From positions 1-64,000 of the IMG/VR virus record IMGVR_UViG_3300044715_001611: DNA of 64,000 bases; one strand, given 5' to 3'. Under the pieces are notes generated by a model. The model saw only the letters and a list, made by a program, of their open reading frames with translations, searched no databases and was not told the origin of the DNA. The first letter of the stretch is position 1; each line of letters starts with the position of its first letter. The stretch is from a virus. A program made the position numbers and the translations under genes. Of this stretch, positions 34,521-44,382 are shown piece by piece.

Positions 34521-37148
34521 ATGGCCTTCACTGACGGCGGATACATCACTCCCGAAGACATCGCACCTTACCAGAGTGGCGGCAATAGCCCCAGCCCTGG
34601 CGAGGCGATGCGTCGTTTCAAGGCGACGGAGCGGTATTACGACTTGCAGCGCTACGCGCTCGCCACGGACCGCCGCGTCAACATGGTCAATTCGACGATG
34701 GCGGGGGCATTCAAAGGGGGTAGTCAGACTACTGAGGCGTGGGCGAGATCAGACACCGGACGAGTCAGCCGTGACTTGATCGGCCTTGCGGCCTCGCATG
34801 GCGCGCTAGGTGGTGGCAATCCAGTGGCGCTCATAGCAGGCATGGCCTCCGCAAATGGGATGAATCAATTCCGGGTGGGCGGGCCCGGTGGTGGGATGTC
34901 CGCGTTAGCCGGCGGCGGCATGATGGCGGACATGATTACCAAGCAGATGTATTCTGCGTTTCAGAATCATGCATTTACCTCTACGGGGGCTGCCAACCTG
35001 AACGTCACGAACGGATTCAACAAGGACCAGATGGGGGACATATTCAAATTGATGGGCCAACGGGGAATGATGAGCGGGATGAAGATGGGGGGATTTGAAA
35101 TGGCGAATGGTAAGCTGTCGTTTCTTGAGGACAAGGGATCCATGAACCGCGTGCTGCAGCAATTCGAAGGCGTGAGCAAGATGCTGGCAAACGTCCGGGA
35201 CTTGGTGGGAGATCGGCACGTCACTGAACTGGCTCGCGCCGCGGAGAGTCTGACCGGTCTGTCTCTGCGCAATGCCAATCCGGCGAAGCTGGGCGAGCGT
35301 CTCAATCGTGTGCGCAACAATGCATCAATGCTGAATCTGGATGTGGAGTCCTATATGGGGGCGCACGAGCAGCTCATGGGGATGGTAGCCCCATTGGTGG
35401 GACGTCCAATGGCCTCTGTGATGGCCCTGCGCGCTGGTGAGACCTCCGGCATTGCCAGCATGGGGCGGACTCAAATGGTTGGAGCGGCGGCTGCCCGAGG
35501 CGAACACATCGCCAATTTTTCGACGGGCGAAATAGCAGCGCAGGGCATGCAAAGCCAGCTTCAGATGATGAGCGAGAATCCGCAATTGCTCGAAGCATCA
35601 TTTGCGGCCCAGAACATGACCGACGACAACAAGAGTAAGCTGAATGCCGCGATTGGTGCTTTCTCCAAGGTGTCCAGCCGCGAGGAGCGCATTGCTGCCA
35701 GCGCCAATCTGCGCAAAGTATTTGAACAGACATCGGGCGTCACCACAGGCACTTACAGCAGGCAATACAGCACGCAGCGTATGCTCAATACCATCGGCCC
35801 TGAACAGCAAGAAAACCTGCACAATGCACTGAGCGGCATGGACCAGTCGATGAACAAGAACGTCATCGCAAAGCAGATGGCCGAGAATAACAATTTCGGG
35901 TCGGGGGCAGTTGGCGGGCTGGGCGCTAAGCAGATGGGGGGTTCGATGCATGCTTTCATGAGCCTGGCTCCCGACGAGCAGCAGGATATTATAGACAAGC
36001 TGCATGCCGGCAACACTGTCGGAGCGCAGGAGGCGCTGACTGCTGCGTCCAAGGATTTGCAAGTGGGTGGTATTTCGAAGGAAGCCATATCGGGGCTCGG
36101 TAAGATTCTGGCCGGCGGGGCGGATTCGGGTGCATTTCTGAACAAAGGTCGCAGCATCCTCGCCGGGGATCCGCGCCTGCAGGGGATTGTACATCCGAGA
36201 TTAGTCAGGGAGGCCAAAGAAGCCGCAGCGATGAGATTTTACGCAGAAAACGTGGTGGGCGATGCGGACGACCGCAGCAAGCCGGACATGGGGGAGCAGT
36301 TCTACCAGGGGCTGGTGAATGGCGTGAAGACGGACAATCAAACTGTCCTGATGCAGGCAGGCGCCGATGTCGAGACATTCGCAATTGACCCGGAAACCAA
36401 AATGCCGGTAATTGCACCGAATTTGGAGGCTTTGCTGAATACCTACGGAGCGCCAGGAAAAGACGGCAAGCCAGGGACGGAATTTTCAGATGCGATAAGA
36501 GGAAAAAGCGTTGTAGAAAAAAATGACATCATGCGGCGCTACTTGGAGAACAAGGGAGTGGCTTTTTCTGTGGATATTGCAAAAAAGACCGGGACCGCAG
36601 TCAATGCGGGGAAAAAAAAGAGCATTTTGGACCACGACCAGTTTCTTTCTGAAGCAGCACAAGAATTGTCACTGAAAGGTGTGGGTGGGGCGGCTGGCGC
36701 TGCGGAAATAGAAGCGCTGGCAAATAAGAAGGAGGCGGATGCCAAGAACAAAACCTACAACGAACGCGCAATTAACGATAATAACCGCGCGGAGATCATG
36801 AAAGAACGGATGGATGCCAGCAGCGCGCTGTGGACCGGAGCGCTGGAAGGCACCGGAGGTTGGATGGCGAATGCACTGAAGGAAGGCGATGGAAATACGG
36901 CATTCGACATGGTGATGAAGCGGTCGCTTGCAGATCCAAAAGGATTTGAAAAGGATTTGAAAAAGGCGAAGGAAGATCTCGCAGACAAGACAGGGGACAG
37001 CGCAGAAACCAAAGGAGCACATGCAGCCGCCCGCAAGAATTTGGCCGCCCTTGAGGACAAGATGAAAGAGGCAAAAGCCACACCCGATCAAAAAACCGCG
37101 GACAATACAAAGAAGATTCTGGATCTGCTCCGCTTAAACTTAACATGA
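34521..37148 (+). CDS. Tape measure protein
   Basis: An 875-residue protein directly after the chaperone pair. The N-terminal third is Gly/Met/Ala-rich with hydrophobic stretches (GGMSALAGGGMMADMITKQM); the remainder is long-helical with regularly spaced hydrophobic residues and a Lys/Glu/Ala-rich C-terminal coiled coil (DLKKAKEDLADKTGDSAETK). This matches tape measure proteins, which fill the tube and set its length; 875 residues at about 1.5 A each predicts a tail of roughly 130 nm. No peptidase domain was seen. The ATG follows gggtaattcgat, with no SD. Confidence 0.75.
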   Translation: MAFTDGGYITPEDIAPYQSGGNSPSPGEAMRRFKATERYYDLQRYALATDRRVNMVNSTMAGAFKGGSQTTEAWARSDTGRVSRDLIGLAASHGALGGGNPVALIAGMASANGMNQFRVGGPGGGMSALAGGGMMADMITKQMYSAFQNHAFTSTGAANLNVTNGFNKDQMGDIFKLMGQRGMMSGMKMGGFEMANGKLSFLEDKGSMNRVLQQFEGVSKMLANVRDLVGDRHVTELARAAESLTGLSLRNANPAKLGERLNRVRNNASMLNLDVESYMGAHEQLMGMVAPLVGRPMASVMALRAGETSGIASMGRTQMVGAAAARGEHIANFSTGEIAAQGMQSQLQMMSENPQLLEASFAAQNMTDDNKSKLNAAIGAFSKVSSREERIAASANLRKVFEQTSGVTTGTYSRQYSTQRMLNTIGPEQQENLHNALSGMDQSMNKNVIAKQMAENNNFGSGAVGGLGAKQMGGSMHAFMSLAPDEQQDIIDKLHAGNTVGAQEALTAASKDLQVGGISKEAISGLGKILAGGADSGAFLNKGRSILAGDPRLQGIVHPRLVREAKEAAAMRFYAENVVGDADDRSKPDMGEQFYQGLVNGVKTDNQTVLMQAGADVETFAIDPETKMPVIAPNLEALLNTYGAPGKDGKPGTEFSDAIRGKSVVEKNDIMRRYLENKGVAFSVDIAKKTGTAVNAGKKKSILDHDQFLSEAAQELSLKGVGGAAGAAEIEALANKKEADAKNKTYNERAINDNNRAEIMKERMDASSALWTGALEGTGGWMANALKEGDGNTAFDMVMKRSLADPKGFEKDLKKAKEDLADKTGDSAETKGAHAAARKNLAALEDKMKEAKATPDQKTADNTKKILDLLRLNLT

Positions 37149-37675
37149 CCAACATTTTCCCATCCCGCGGATGCATCTACGCATTCCAGCAGCAGGGCAA
37201 TTCCGTGGGCTTCTATGCCCTGAATCCTCCCATCACCAGCAGCAACGCAGCACCGGTGCTCATCATGGGGGCCAGCCTGCAGGACCCGGACGTGCTGGTC
37301 CCCAAGAACACCCTTGATAATTTCCATGTGCTTTACAGCTTCGGTGCCGGCTTCGGTTCGGTGAACATCATGGGCGTTGCCCTGCTGGGAAATGAGAAGT
37401 CCGGCGGCAAAAGTTTTGCGGAGGTGGTGAAATGGTTCCAGAAGAACCGGGCATCAAATTTGAAGAAACCAGTGCAGCTCTCCCTTCCCGGCAAGGTGGC
37501 CTACAATGTGTACATTTCGGGGCTCGTAGTCGGGCAGATTGACCCCAAATTTCACACGCAACAGTTTGTCTTGGGTGGTATTGTCGCGGAGACTTCTTCC
37601 GGCCCCGCAGCCGGACGCAAGGATGGCTTCACCGGCCTGACCACCGGAAGCCTGACCACCTCGTCCTTGTCCTAA
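37145..37675 (+). CDS. Tube-like or baseplate hub protein
   Basis: A 176-residue beta-rich protein (GCIYAFQQQGNSVGFYALNP; KVAYNVYISGLVVGQIDPKF) ending in a Ser/Thr/Gly-rich tail. It overlaps the tape measure stop by ATGA. Small beta proteins in this position of contractile tails are often tube-initiator or hub components with a tube-like fold. No family is recognised; the call is by size, fold character and location. Confidence 0.5.
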   Translation: MTNIFPSRGCIYAFQQQGNSVGFYALNPPITSSNAAPVLIMGASLQDPDVLVPKNTLDNFHVLYSFGAGFGSVNIMGVALLGNEKSGGKSFAEVVKWFQKNRASNLKKPVQLSLPGKVAYNVYISGLVVGQIDPKFHTQQFVLGGIVAETSSGPAAGRKDGFTGLTTGSLTTSSLS

Positions 37676-37688
37676 ACTCTTAAAAACC

Positions 37689-38426
37689 ATGAGATGCGAA
37701 CTACTTCAATTGCTGGTCAATGGTGATGTTCCCGCGAGTCCGTGGTTTACGCCAGTCACCCCATTTGACCCTGTGACTGCCTCCGAGGAGGCGACGGCGG
37801 TTCGGGACCTCCTGAAGATCACCGACGCCACCTCGGACTATTTTGCAATGAGCGTGCTGCGGTGTCTGGTAGGCACTCCGACATTGCTGCATGAATTCGG
37901 AATTGAGTCTGCTACGTCAATGGCGTGGCAGCTCTACCGCAATCCGCGACTGCAGCTTCCGCAGACCATCACATTGATGCCCGACAGGAACGGCGCACCG
38001 GAAGCAAACAGGCAGGTGTCCGACTGGCCTGTGTCTGTAGATTTTCAATTGCTATGCGTCGAGCCGAAGGCCGCGCGTATTTCCTGCGGCGGCCGATCGG
38101 AGCAAGTGCATGCGTTCTTTACCAATGAGGACCTGTTTGTGGAATGGCCTTCCTGGGTTGGACTCAAAGGGGCATTGCGGTTCCTGGACGGCGTTAAGCA
38201 CTGGACTCCCTCCTACGTCATTGCGTTCAAAAACATCCCTGCCAATTATCCGACGAGGGCGGCATTGGCGGCCCTGCAAAAGACCACCGCGTGGCTGACG
38301 CTTCTTGAGAAACAGAACCTGCTTCAGCATTACATGGGTGCCGGTGTGGATGTGACAGAGCGGATGGCCCTGGTCGCGCTGGCTTTGATTCGGGACACCC
38401 GCATGCGTATTCCATATGAGCAGTAA
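37689..38426 (+). CDS. Baseplate-region protein
   Basis: A 245-residue mixed protein. The N-terminal half is helical (TAVRDLLKITDATSDYFAMS), and a Pro/Arg-rich middle is followed by a C-terminal helical domain (ALAALQKTTAWLTLLEKQNL). Position between the tape measure and a hub-like gene suggests a baseplate or tail-end component. It overlaps the next gene by 11 bases. No family identified. Confidence 0.5.
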   Translation: MRCELLQLLVNGDVPASPWFTPVTPFDPVTASEEATAVRDLLKITDATSDYFAMSVLRCLVGTPTLLHEFGIESATSMAWQLYRNPRLQLPQTITLMPDRNGAPEANRQVSDWPVSVDFQLLCVEPKAARISCGGRSEQVHAFFTNEDLFVEWPSWVGLKGALRFLDGVKHWTPSYVIAFKNIPANYPTRAALAALQKTTAWLTLLEKQNLLQHYMGAGVDVTERMALVALALIRDTRMRIPYEQ

Positions 38427-39933
38427 TATCTCATTCAGGGAGCCAAAGGTCAGCGGGGATGTGGGCGGAATCAAGCTGCGCATATCCGGAGCGCAGACGA
38501 CGATGACGATCAATGAGATGCCGTCGTTGGCACTTTCTGTGCATCCGCAGGGAGTCAGATCAGGCGACCTGGTGGACCTGAGTTCTCCCGACATTACCAA
38601 ATGGCTCGCCCAGAATCAGACCCAGAAGTTCACGGACCTGACCACCGTCAATGTGTATCAGGATTCTGGATCCCGGAATTATCTGACTACCGCCGGGCTG
38701 CTCACGACGTCCGCTTACGAAGCGTCAAAAAGCTCATTTGAGGTGCATCTGGCACTGGCGACGAATGCGGCCTATTTGCAGGCTCTGCGCACCCACATTT
38801 ACCGGACGGAGGGCAACGAGGCAAAGGACGACGATGAGCTGCTGCATGCGACCAGCATGGCGGAGATGTTCAGCCTGGTGCTCGACCGGCTGATCAAAAA
38901 ATGGATTGAGAAGGCGAACGCGCGGACTGTCACAATGGCAAAGCTGGACGCGAAGATTATGGATCAGATGCATGCAATCAACGAGCAGCACAAGACCAAA
39001 TGGCAGCGTCTGTTCAGCGACAGCACGGCAACCACCAAGCTGCCGTTTATGCCGGACATGACGCAGGACATAAATGAGAAGATTCAGGATACCATCCGAC
39101 AGGTGTTTCTGACGCAGGGACGGGATTTCTTTCAGCAGATCCTGACGCTCTGCGAAATGTTTAACCTGCTCTATATTCCCGACGTCGGGGGAACAGACGC
39201 ACCCTATGGGCGTTTAATCTCAAAGGACGCGGTGATGGGAGAGACTGCGCCCGGTATTATTTCTGCGACCCATTTCACATCCAGGCTTGGGGCCTACGAT
39301 GTGGTGCCCCTGGCTGCCGTGGTGGTCGTCGGGCAGGGCACGGAGAATGTGAAGGAGTCCGGGTCGGATAAAGGAATGCCAACGGCCCCGGTGTATGCTA
39401 CGTGGCCGAATCCGCTGCCGGAAAAATCAAACGGGCGATTCGAGCAAATCCCATTGCCCGTCTGGTTGCCTGCCATTTACGGTCCGTTGGATATGGATGA
39501 CGCGGTCAAGGAGGCCAACGCGATGGGGTTGGATGCGAATGAATACATGCGCACAAAACACAAGCCGCGCAAAGACAGCATGGATAAGCAGCAGACGGCG
39601 CAGAGGAGCATCCTGGCGTGGTGGGCTCGGCTTGCGTATTTGGACATAGCCTTGGGACGGGATACGCTGAGCCTGGACATTCCGTTGGATTTTAGGGCGC
39701 AGCTCGGATACCGATATGCTGTGACCGACCGCAACAAGAAGAAGATGTTTACTGGCTTCCTGGCACACATCGCGCATTCCGTGGTGGTGGGTGAGGACAG
39801 CGAGAAATCCGCAACCGGCGACGCCACCACCAGCCTCGTGTTCACGCATGTGGAATGTGAGGGGTTCGTGCTGCCCAACAAGGGCGCTCCATTTAATGCA
39901 TTGCCGAAGCCACCGGAGATCGCCAAAGAATAG
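38416..39933 (+). CDS. Putative baseplate hub protein
   Basis: A 505-residue protein. The N-terminus has beta segments (VGGIKLRISGAQTTMTINEM; PQGVRSGDLVDLSSPD), a helical middle, and a C-terminal segment with LDIPLDFRAQLGYRYAVTD and FTGFLAHIAHSVVV that resembles the tube-like domains of gp27/gpD hub proteins that contact the spike. Position downstream of the tape measure agrees. The resemblance is weak and by pattern only. Confidence 0.5.
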   Translation: MSSNISFREPKVSGDVGGIKLRISGAQTTMTINEMPSLALSVHPQGVRSGDLVDLSSPDITKWLAQNQTQKFTDLTTVNVYQDSGSRNYLTTAGLLTTSAYEASKSSFEVHLALATNAAYLQALRTHIYRTEGNEAKDDDELLHATSMAEMFSLVLDRLIKKWIEKANARTVTMAKLDAKIMDQMHAINEQHKTKWQRLFSDSTATTKLPFMPDMTQDINEKIQDTIRQVFLTQGRDFFQQILTLCEMFNLLYIPDVGGTDAPYGRLISKDAVMGETAPGIISATHFTSRLGAYDVVPLAAVVVVGQGTENVKESGSDKGMPTAPVYATWPNPLPEKSNGRFEQIPLPVWLPAIYGPLDMDDAVKEANAMGLDANEYMRTKHKPRKDSMDKQQTAQRSILAWWARLAYLDIALGRDTLSLDIPLDFRAQLGYRYAVTDRNKKKMFTGFLAHIAHSVVVGEDSEKSATGDATTSLVFTHVECEGFVLPNKGAPFNALPKPPEIAKE

Positions 39934-39935
39934 CC

Positions 39936-42926
39936 ATGACTGATCCACGCGACATCGAAAGGGCCAAGCGCCGCAACCTGAATCCTGGGTGCGCAGTTCC
40001 GGCTGCAGTTCCGGCGACCGCCATCACACCACCCACGCGGCCCGTATCGAATTGCGACGTACCTCCTGCCATTGCCGCGGATGCTTTCGACACCCCCGGA
40101 GCCACGGTCACCGCAACAGACATCTCCACTGACATCCCGCTGATTCATATCACCAGCGCGGCCGTCACGGTCAATTGCTCCGATGTGGAGGGGGCCGGTC
40201 CGGTGGGTGAGTCCGTCACGATAAATGCCGGGCAGATCGCCAGGGATATTTCCTGGCATTCATTTGCGGGAATCTCAGCGTCGCAACTGGCATTCATCGC
40301 CACGCTCAATCCGCTGGACGTTACCACAATTCTCACGCAATCCACGGCGGAGGCCGTCGCCGGCGCGTTCCGCCTGGCCTTGGAGCAGGCGGTCATTGCG
40401 CGGACGGCAGCCCTGACAGCCCTTGCCGCTGCCAATGCACAGGCCCGCGCCATTGCGGTCGCAACCCTGACTTGCGGATGGGTCAATGAACGGCAGGAGA
40501 CCAATTGTGCCGCGGGCGCCTATCGCACGCCGGAAGATCCCGACCACGTTGCCATCAATCCCTCCGTCATTTCCGCAGGCTCCTCGTTCTCCACGCAGAG
40601 TCAGAACACGGCAAATGCGCAGGCCTTGGCTGCCGCTTTTTCTGCCATGGTGTGCGTGTATCCGAACACGGAGCAGACCGTCACGTGTCTGGATGCTGGG
40701 TTTGGGGAGGAAGTTCCGGTGGATGCTACGCCGTGGCCTGCACTCGACCAGATGCGAGTTGGGATAATCACCGTGCCGGCTGGTCGGGTCCTGTCCTCGG
40801 ATTCCGCCGCAGACGCTGATCAGCAAGCCCGCGCGCTGGGTCTCTCGCAGCTTTCCTGTTTCGCCATCAATGAGTTCGTCAAGGTGAGCTGCAGCGCGAG
40901 CGGAAAGCCAGGCACAGACGACACCATTGTCAGCGATTTGACTTTGGGAATCCCCGGCAATTCCGTTGAGGTTCCGCAAGGATACCTGACCTCCACGACT
41001 TCCACCGCGGACGCAAATGCATTGGCCCATGCGTTGGCCATGTCCCTGCTCCAATGCCGATGGACCAATTCCGAGATTGTCGTACAGTGCCCCGTTCAAT
41101 CCGTGCCGGATCCGCGTAATCCAGGAGCCACCGTGCTTTTGGATCCCTCGGACAAATCGCCAGGCATCCAGTTTCAAATGGCGGCCGGATCTTACTACTC
41201 CGAGGTGTCCCAGGTGGACGCAGACCAGCAGGCCATGGATGCTGCGCTGGCGCAATTGAACTGCATGTACTGCAACCAGGACATCGCTCCGACCTGCGTG
41301 CCGGAGGGAATTGCCCAGCAGGTGCGGGAGGGTGTCATCCCATTGCCCATCCCCGCGGCGATGGTCACCTCGGCCTGGTCCTCAGATGCCACGCTGGGCC
41401 TGGCGGCCAACACCTACTGCGACACGGACGCCTCGGTGGTGGAGATGACGGCCGGAAGCGCTCTGGTGGTGCCTGCTGCAATTCCCACCAACGACTGCAA
41501 ATACGGCAACGATGCACAGACCCTGCACTGCCCATCCGGGATGGTTGCCGCAGGGGCGGAGGATTTGTCGGGCGTGTTCATCGTTCCCGTCGGTACTTTT
41601 GTCGTGTCCGTGGCGGATGTGCCGCCCACGTTCCGACCTGGGGAGACGGATAGGGAAAAGGCCTTTGCGAATGCGCAGGCCGCGGCGTTCGGTATTTCCA
41701 CCCTGGCTTGCAGCTTCCAGAACGCAGCACGCTCATTTACCTGCTCGCAGGACAAGGGGATGCCCCACGTGCATCCGAACTCGCTTGGTTTGGATTCCGC
41801 CCCCTTGGTAATTCCAGCGGGGCAGTTTACCTCCCTGAACTCCCAAGCCGAGGTCGACGCCGAGACTCAGGCTTACGGCATGTCCCAATTGCTGTGCTTT
41901 TACATGAACCGACGGATGACGGTTCTCTGTGGGGACTCTCCCGCCGATGAATTCCGTGGCGGGGGATACAGCGACACAGGTGATCGGATCGCAATCACAT
42001 ACGGCACCGGGTCCATGACCCCGAAAGACGGCAGCTCACCAAAGGTCGCCGTGGATGCGCAGTCTATGGGCGCTGTGGGAAATCCTGTGCAGGTGGAAGC
42101 GGATACGATCCTGGACTGGCACAGCCAGCGTGACGCGGATCAGGCGGCGCTTACGCTGGGTCTGAATTCCTTGAATTGTTTTTGGTCGAACGTGGACGTG
42201 CGCGTGACTTGCGGCGCCCCCGCGCAAATGCCGTGGGTGCCAGGCAATGCACTGGGCGCTCCCATCTCCGTCGGGCTGGGAATATCGGCCATCGGACATG
42301 TGCCCGCAGGTGCTTTCATCAGCGATATATCAATCAAGGCCGCATCATCCACAGCCTACGCCGTGGCCTATGGGATACCGGATTGTTTTAATTTCGGGAA
42401 TGAGTTTGATTTGGGATTGGTGGGTAATGATGAATATGTAGCCGGCGATTGCGGGGAAGGTCGTCACAGTGTCGGGATGATGAACGTCCCCAAGAACACC
42501 TTCAAGGCCTCTACGAAAACCGCCGCCGATAAAATGGCCACCGACTTCATCGAGGCCAACACCATCTGCGAAGCGAATGCCGCCAGCGCAGGCAATACGG
42601 AGCAGTCGCCCGCTGCCTGCACCCCGATCTACCTCGGCTACGGTGTATTCTCAAATAGCCACCGTGTCGGATTGACCAAAATTCCCGCCGGCACCTTCAA
42701 GGCCGACACTGTAGCGGAGGCCGACACGCTGGCCTCGGATTTTCTCTTGGCCAACACCAGCTGTGAAGCGGATGTCACCGTGGATGTGCTCGTGGATTTG
42801 CGGTTGTCGGGCGGAAAGCTGCAGGGGAAATACAAAACGGTGACTGTGGCCGCTTCGGTGGCTGCCTCGCCCGAATGGAGAGATATGGTCACGACGATGA
42901 CCAGCTCTCCCGCAACATGCCCATAA
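39936..42926 (+). CDS. Cysteine-repeat fibre/adhesin (DUF5977-like repeats)
   Basis: A 996-residue protein. After an N-terminal ~160 residues, presumably for attachment, it consists of roughly 11-12 repeats of ~65-90 residues. Each has a segment like FSTQSQNTANAQALAAAF or SSDSAADADQQARALGL, followed in nine copies by the exact pattern C-x3-N-x6-C (CGWVNERQETNC, CVYPNTEQTVTC, CFAINEFVKVSC and others). The F-x-S-x-x-S-x-A-D-A-x-x-x-A part resembles DUF5977. Paired cysteines suggest a disulfide ladder formed outside the cell, or metal sites. A host-surface binding fibre attached to the baseplate is the likely role. Confidence 0.65.
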   Translation: MTDPRDIERAKRRNLNPGCAVPAAVPATAITPPTRPVSNCDVPPAIAADAFDTPGATVTATDISTDIPLIHITSAAVTVNCSDVEGAGPVGESVTINAGQIARDISWHSFAGISASQLAFIATLNPLDVTTILTQSTAEAVAGAFRLALEQAVIARTAALTALAAANAQARAIAVATLTCGWVNERQETNCAAGAYRTPEDPDHVAINPSVISAGSSFSTQSQNTANAQALAAAFSAMVCVYPNTEQTVTCLDAGFGEEVPVDATPWPALDQMRVGIITVPAGRVLSSDSAADADQQARALGLSQLSCFAINEFVKVSCSASGKPGTDDTIVSDLTLGIPGNSVEVPQGYLTSTTSTADANALAHALAMSLLQCRWTNSEIVVQCPVQSVPDPRNPGATVLLDPSDKSPGIQFQMAAGSYYSEVSQVDADQQAMDAALAQLNCMYCNQDIAPTCVPEGIAQQVREGVIPLPIPAAMVTSAWSSDATLGLAANTYCDTDASVVEMTAGSALVVPAAIPTNDCKYGNDAQTLHCPSGMVAAGAEDLSGVFIVPVGTFVVSVADVPPTFRPGETDREKAFANAQAAAFGISTLACSFQNAARSFTCSQDKGMPHVHPNSLGLDSAPLVIPAGQFTSLNSQAEVDAETQAYGMSQLLCFYMNRRMTVLCGDSPADEFRGGGYSDTGDRIAITYGTGSMTPKDGSSPKVAVDAQSMGAVGNPVQVEADTILDWHSQRDADQAALTLGLNSLNCFWSNVDVRVTCGAPAQMPWVPGNALGAPISVGLGISAIGHVPAGAFISDISIKAASSTAYAVAYGIPDCFNFGNEFDLGLVGNDEYVAGDCGEGRHSVGMMNVPKNTFKASTKTAADKMATDFIEANTICEANAASAGNTEQSPAACTPIYLGYGVFSNSHRVGLTKIPAGTFKADTVAEADTLASDFLLANTSCEADVTVDVLVDLRLSGGKLQGKYKTVTVAASVAASPEWRDMVTTMTSSPATCP

Positions 42927-42929
42927 GAC

Positions 42930-43505
42930 ATGCCCCTAGCAAAGCTACTGACGAATTGTGCCGGGACATCCCTTTTGACGAATTGCTCAGGCAACTCTCT
43001 GCTAAAGAACTGCCCGAAGATGGAGATTCGCTACACATGGACTGGTTCCGCCGGCAGTCCCGGCAGTCCCGGCAGTCCCGGTCACGGTGCGGATTTATTT
43101 ACAGAAACCACGTTCTTGGGCACTTCCTTGGGTTGGTATGCTTACGGAAACAGTGCTGGTTACTTAACTTGGAATCCCTACGAGACAGCGTATTCAGGCG
43201 GGTATGAGAAATGCACCGTCGATGTAGAAAAATCATACGAAGATGGAGCGTGGGGGGCAGCAACCGCAACAATAGATCTCAAAGCGGATTGGTGGTCTGG
43301 GAATTTTCCGCCCTACTCTCCTAACGGACTAGCTGGAGACTCGCTGACGATAACGGCGGCTTACAACGGCGTAACTCGGACACTAATAATCAACCCTAGT
43401 GCAATAACAGTGCTTGGTGATTTCGTTATCGGCCCTGTTTCAATGATCGTGACCCACGTTGGCACCATCACGATTGACTCTGATGGAAACTTCACTCTCG
43501 TGTAA
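42930..43505 (+). CDS. Short fibre-like protein with collagen-type GSP repeats
   Basis: A 191-residue protein. It begins with three similar ten-residue units around LTNCAG, LTNCSG and LKNCP, contains the collagen-like GSAGSPGSPGSPG, and continues as an all-beta domain rich in Tyr, Trp, Gly and Thr (TFLGTSLGWYAYGNSAGYLT). This layout, a Cys-bearing start, a short collagen-like trimeriser and a beta tip, suits a small tail fibre or baseplate tip. The ATG is three bases after the adhesin stop, so the two are probably made together. Confidence 0.6.
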   Translation: MPLAKLLTNCAGTSLLTNCSGNSLLKNCPKMEIRYTWTGSAGSPGSPGSPGHGADLFTETTFLGTSLGWYAYGNSAGYLTWNPYETAYSGGYEKCTVDVEKSYEDGAWGAATATIDLKADWWSGNFPPYSPNGLAGDSLTITAAYNGVTRTLIINPSAITVLGDFVIGPVSMIVTHVGTITIDSDGNFTLV

Positions 43506-43513
43506 CACGAGAG
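43495..43513 (+). terminator. Hairpin with stop codon in its loop
   Basis: CTCTCGTG pairs perfectly with CACGAGAG around a 3-base loop that is the TAA stop of the fibre gene. No T-tract follows, so it may affect mRNA stability or attenuate rather than terminate. Confidence 0.45.
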
Positions 43514-43590
43514 CCATGTTCTCCTGCCATCAGGATTGGGAATTTAGAATCCGGAGTTGCCAATTGCGCGCCGTGCGGTAAAAAACTTCC

Positions 43591-44382
43591 ATGCATATTG
43601 AAACCTTCCTGCTGATTGCGGTGCTGGCGTCCAGTCTCGGTTGCCTGCTCTTTTACATCCTGACCGTGTGGAATCACACCACCATGCCGCTGCGGCTGTG
43701 CAAAGCCGCCGCTGCTATCACCGACTCGCACATGTATGGTGTGCGGCACACCCAGACCCGAAAGGATTGGCAATTCTGGCTGCTGGCTTACGCGCCGGCC
43801 TGGTTTTCAGAATGGGCGCTATGCCACATTTGCCAATCGCCGTGGTGGACCGCACTGCTCTACCTGCCGACTGCGGTCATTTTTGCGGTGATGGGGATTC
43901 CATTGCTGCCACTGCTGCCCGCGGCATGCCTCAGCCTCGGGCTGGGGCTCTGGTTGTATCGTGCAACGTCGCAACCGGAATCCCCCACCCCCAATCAAGT
44001 TGCTGCGGCAGCTCCGCCGCAAATGGCGGAAATGGCGGAAAAGGAAATTGAGCCGCCCGCGCCTGAATTGCACATCGAGGAAAAGCCGTCTGCCCGGCTC
44101 GCCCAATACCAGCAGGCTTATGGATTGCGGATGATCAAGACCGGCAACGGCACGACCATCGACCCAACTTCCATCACCGATGAGTATAAAAAGATGACTC
44201 TGTTTTTCTCAGACGACACACCCTGCTGGTTTGCAGGCTGCGAGGAATTGCGCGCCAGGTATGCGGCGGAGACAAAAAAGGGAGATGCGAAATGCGAAGG
44301 CTGCGAGCTGGCACATGTGTATCGGAAGTACGCATTGCTGGCGCTACATGCGGTCCGCGAATCCAATGCCGCAACCAATTGA
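43591..44382 (+). CDS. Membrane protein with three N-terminal helices
   Basis: A 263-residue protein. Hydrophobic segments lie at about residues 4-26 (ETFLLIAVLASSLGCLLFYI), 64-75 and 85-125 (LLYLPTAVIFAVMGIPLLPL, then LGLGLWLY). A cytoplasmic-type C-terminal half follows with a Pro/Glu linker and a Cys-containing end (CWFAGCEELRARY; CEGCELAHVYRKY). Two CxxC-like pairs could bind a metal. A membrane protein inside the baseplate operon is unexpected. Function unknown. Confidence 0.6.
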   Translation: MHIETFLLIAVLASSLGCLLFYILTVWNHTTMPLRLCKAAAAITDSHMYGVRHTQTRKDWQFWLLAYAPAWFSEWALCHICQSPWWTALLYLPTAVIFAVMGIPLLPLLPAACLSLGLGLWLYRATSQPESPTPNQVAAAAPPQMAEMAEKEIEPPAPELHIEEKPSARLAQYQQAYGLRMIKTGNGTTIDPTSITDEYKKMTLFFSDDTPCWFAGCEELRARYAAETKKGDAKCEGCELAHVYRKYALLALHAVRESNAATN

